DNA of 64,000 bases, from contig CP131915.1 of assembly GCA_030704225.1 (NCBI GenBank), forward strand, positions 2,542,001-2,606,000, given 5' to 3'. A program made the translations under genes and the position numbers. This document shows positions 63,908 through 64,000 of the stretch, piece by piece. Position 1 is the first letter of the stretch. Each line of letters opens with the position of its first letter. Below the pieces are notes generated by a model. That model was not told where the DNA came from. It saw only the letters and a list, made by a program, of their open reading frames with translations, and made no database searches. This stretch comes from Kosakonia sp. H02 (GTDB lineage: Bacteria; Pseudomonadota; Gammaproteobacteria; Enterobacterales; Enterobacteriaceae).

Positions 63908-64000
63908 TGCGCATTTCCTCTTTTTGCAGCGAAACCATTTCCCAATGCAAACGAAGATCGGTTGTGCAGTTTTCGTTCAGCAGGATCAATCCTGGCTAAT
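63908..64000 (-). promoter_or_regulatory. aceB promoter/operator region (partial)
   Basis: Read on the minus strand it contains GCTGAACGAAAACTGCACAA, then CGATCTTCGTTTGCA, then TGGGAAATGGTTTCG, in the same order as the E. coli aceB leader (GCTGAACGAAAAGAGCACAA ... CTTCGTTCACAGTGGGGAA). IclR binding is expected here. The region continues beyond the window. Confidence 0.65.

Overview
The window is a chromosomal segment of a member of the Enterobacteriaceae. Most of it follows the E. coli K-12 map around 91 min in reverse order, with proteins close to the E. coli ones along their whole length: ssb/uvrA, yjbR, yjbQ, aphA, tyrB, alr, dnaB, qorA, dusA, zur, yjbJ, dinF, lexA, dgkA, plsB, ubiA, ubiC, malM-lamB-malK / malE-malF-malG, psiE, yjbHGFE, pgi, lysC, yjbD, rluF, yjbB, metH, iclR, aceK-aceA-aceB. 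Codon use, ERIC and REP repeats and promoter motifs fit a host near Enterobacter, Kosakonia or Klebsiella; the genus cannot be fixed from the sequence alone.

Left end (1-8.6 kb), accessory. After the start of a secreted chitinase-like gene comes a compact minus-strand operon: an OPT-family transporter, a DUF1177 protein, an AroM-family protein, the Ser-peptidase PepE and an Asp/Glu-hydantoin racemase-type enzyme. An IclR-type regulator heads it. Read divergently from the same control region is a complete polar amino acid ABC importer (permease, ATPase, binding protein) whose binding protein resembles the cystine-binding FliY/TcyJ. The set looks like an uptake and breakdown system for an aspartyl-peptide-like or racemised amino-acid compound. 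It is the best candidate here for an undescribed pathway.

Middle (8.7-34 kb). A secreted chorismate mutase is followed by replication, repair and envelope housekeeping genes. SOS control is visible as one LexA box between ssb and uvrA and two in front of lexA-dinF. Between zur and yjbJ lies an unusual array: six copies at an exact 76-bp period built on the core of an ERIC element. pspG, which sits between dusA and qorA in E. coli, is missing, and an outer-membrane TraF-like protein is inserted beside zur.

31-47 kb. The maltose regulon is complete, with a divergent malK/malE control region carrying MalT-box-like and CRP-like sites. ERIC elements occupy the malE-malF gap and the end of malG. 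The yjbEFGH exopolysaccharide operon has an RcsAB-like box upstream. pgi and lysC follow divergently. The lysC leader is much shorter than in E. coli, and no lysine riboswitch is visible.

47-64 kb. A PanS-like transporter, yjbD, rluF and yjbB are present, but the place of pepE in E. coli is taken by a HigBA/RelE-type toxin-antitoxin pair with a perfect 16-bp palindrome in its promoter. Between yjbB and metH is an A+T-rich two-gene unit of unknown function (soluble protein plus four-helix membrane protein, overlapping). metH, iclR, a membrane protein of unknown function and the glyoxylate-bypass operon aceBAK end the window.
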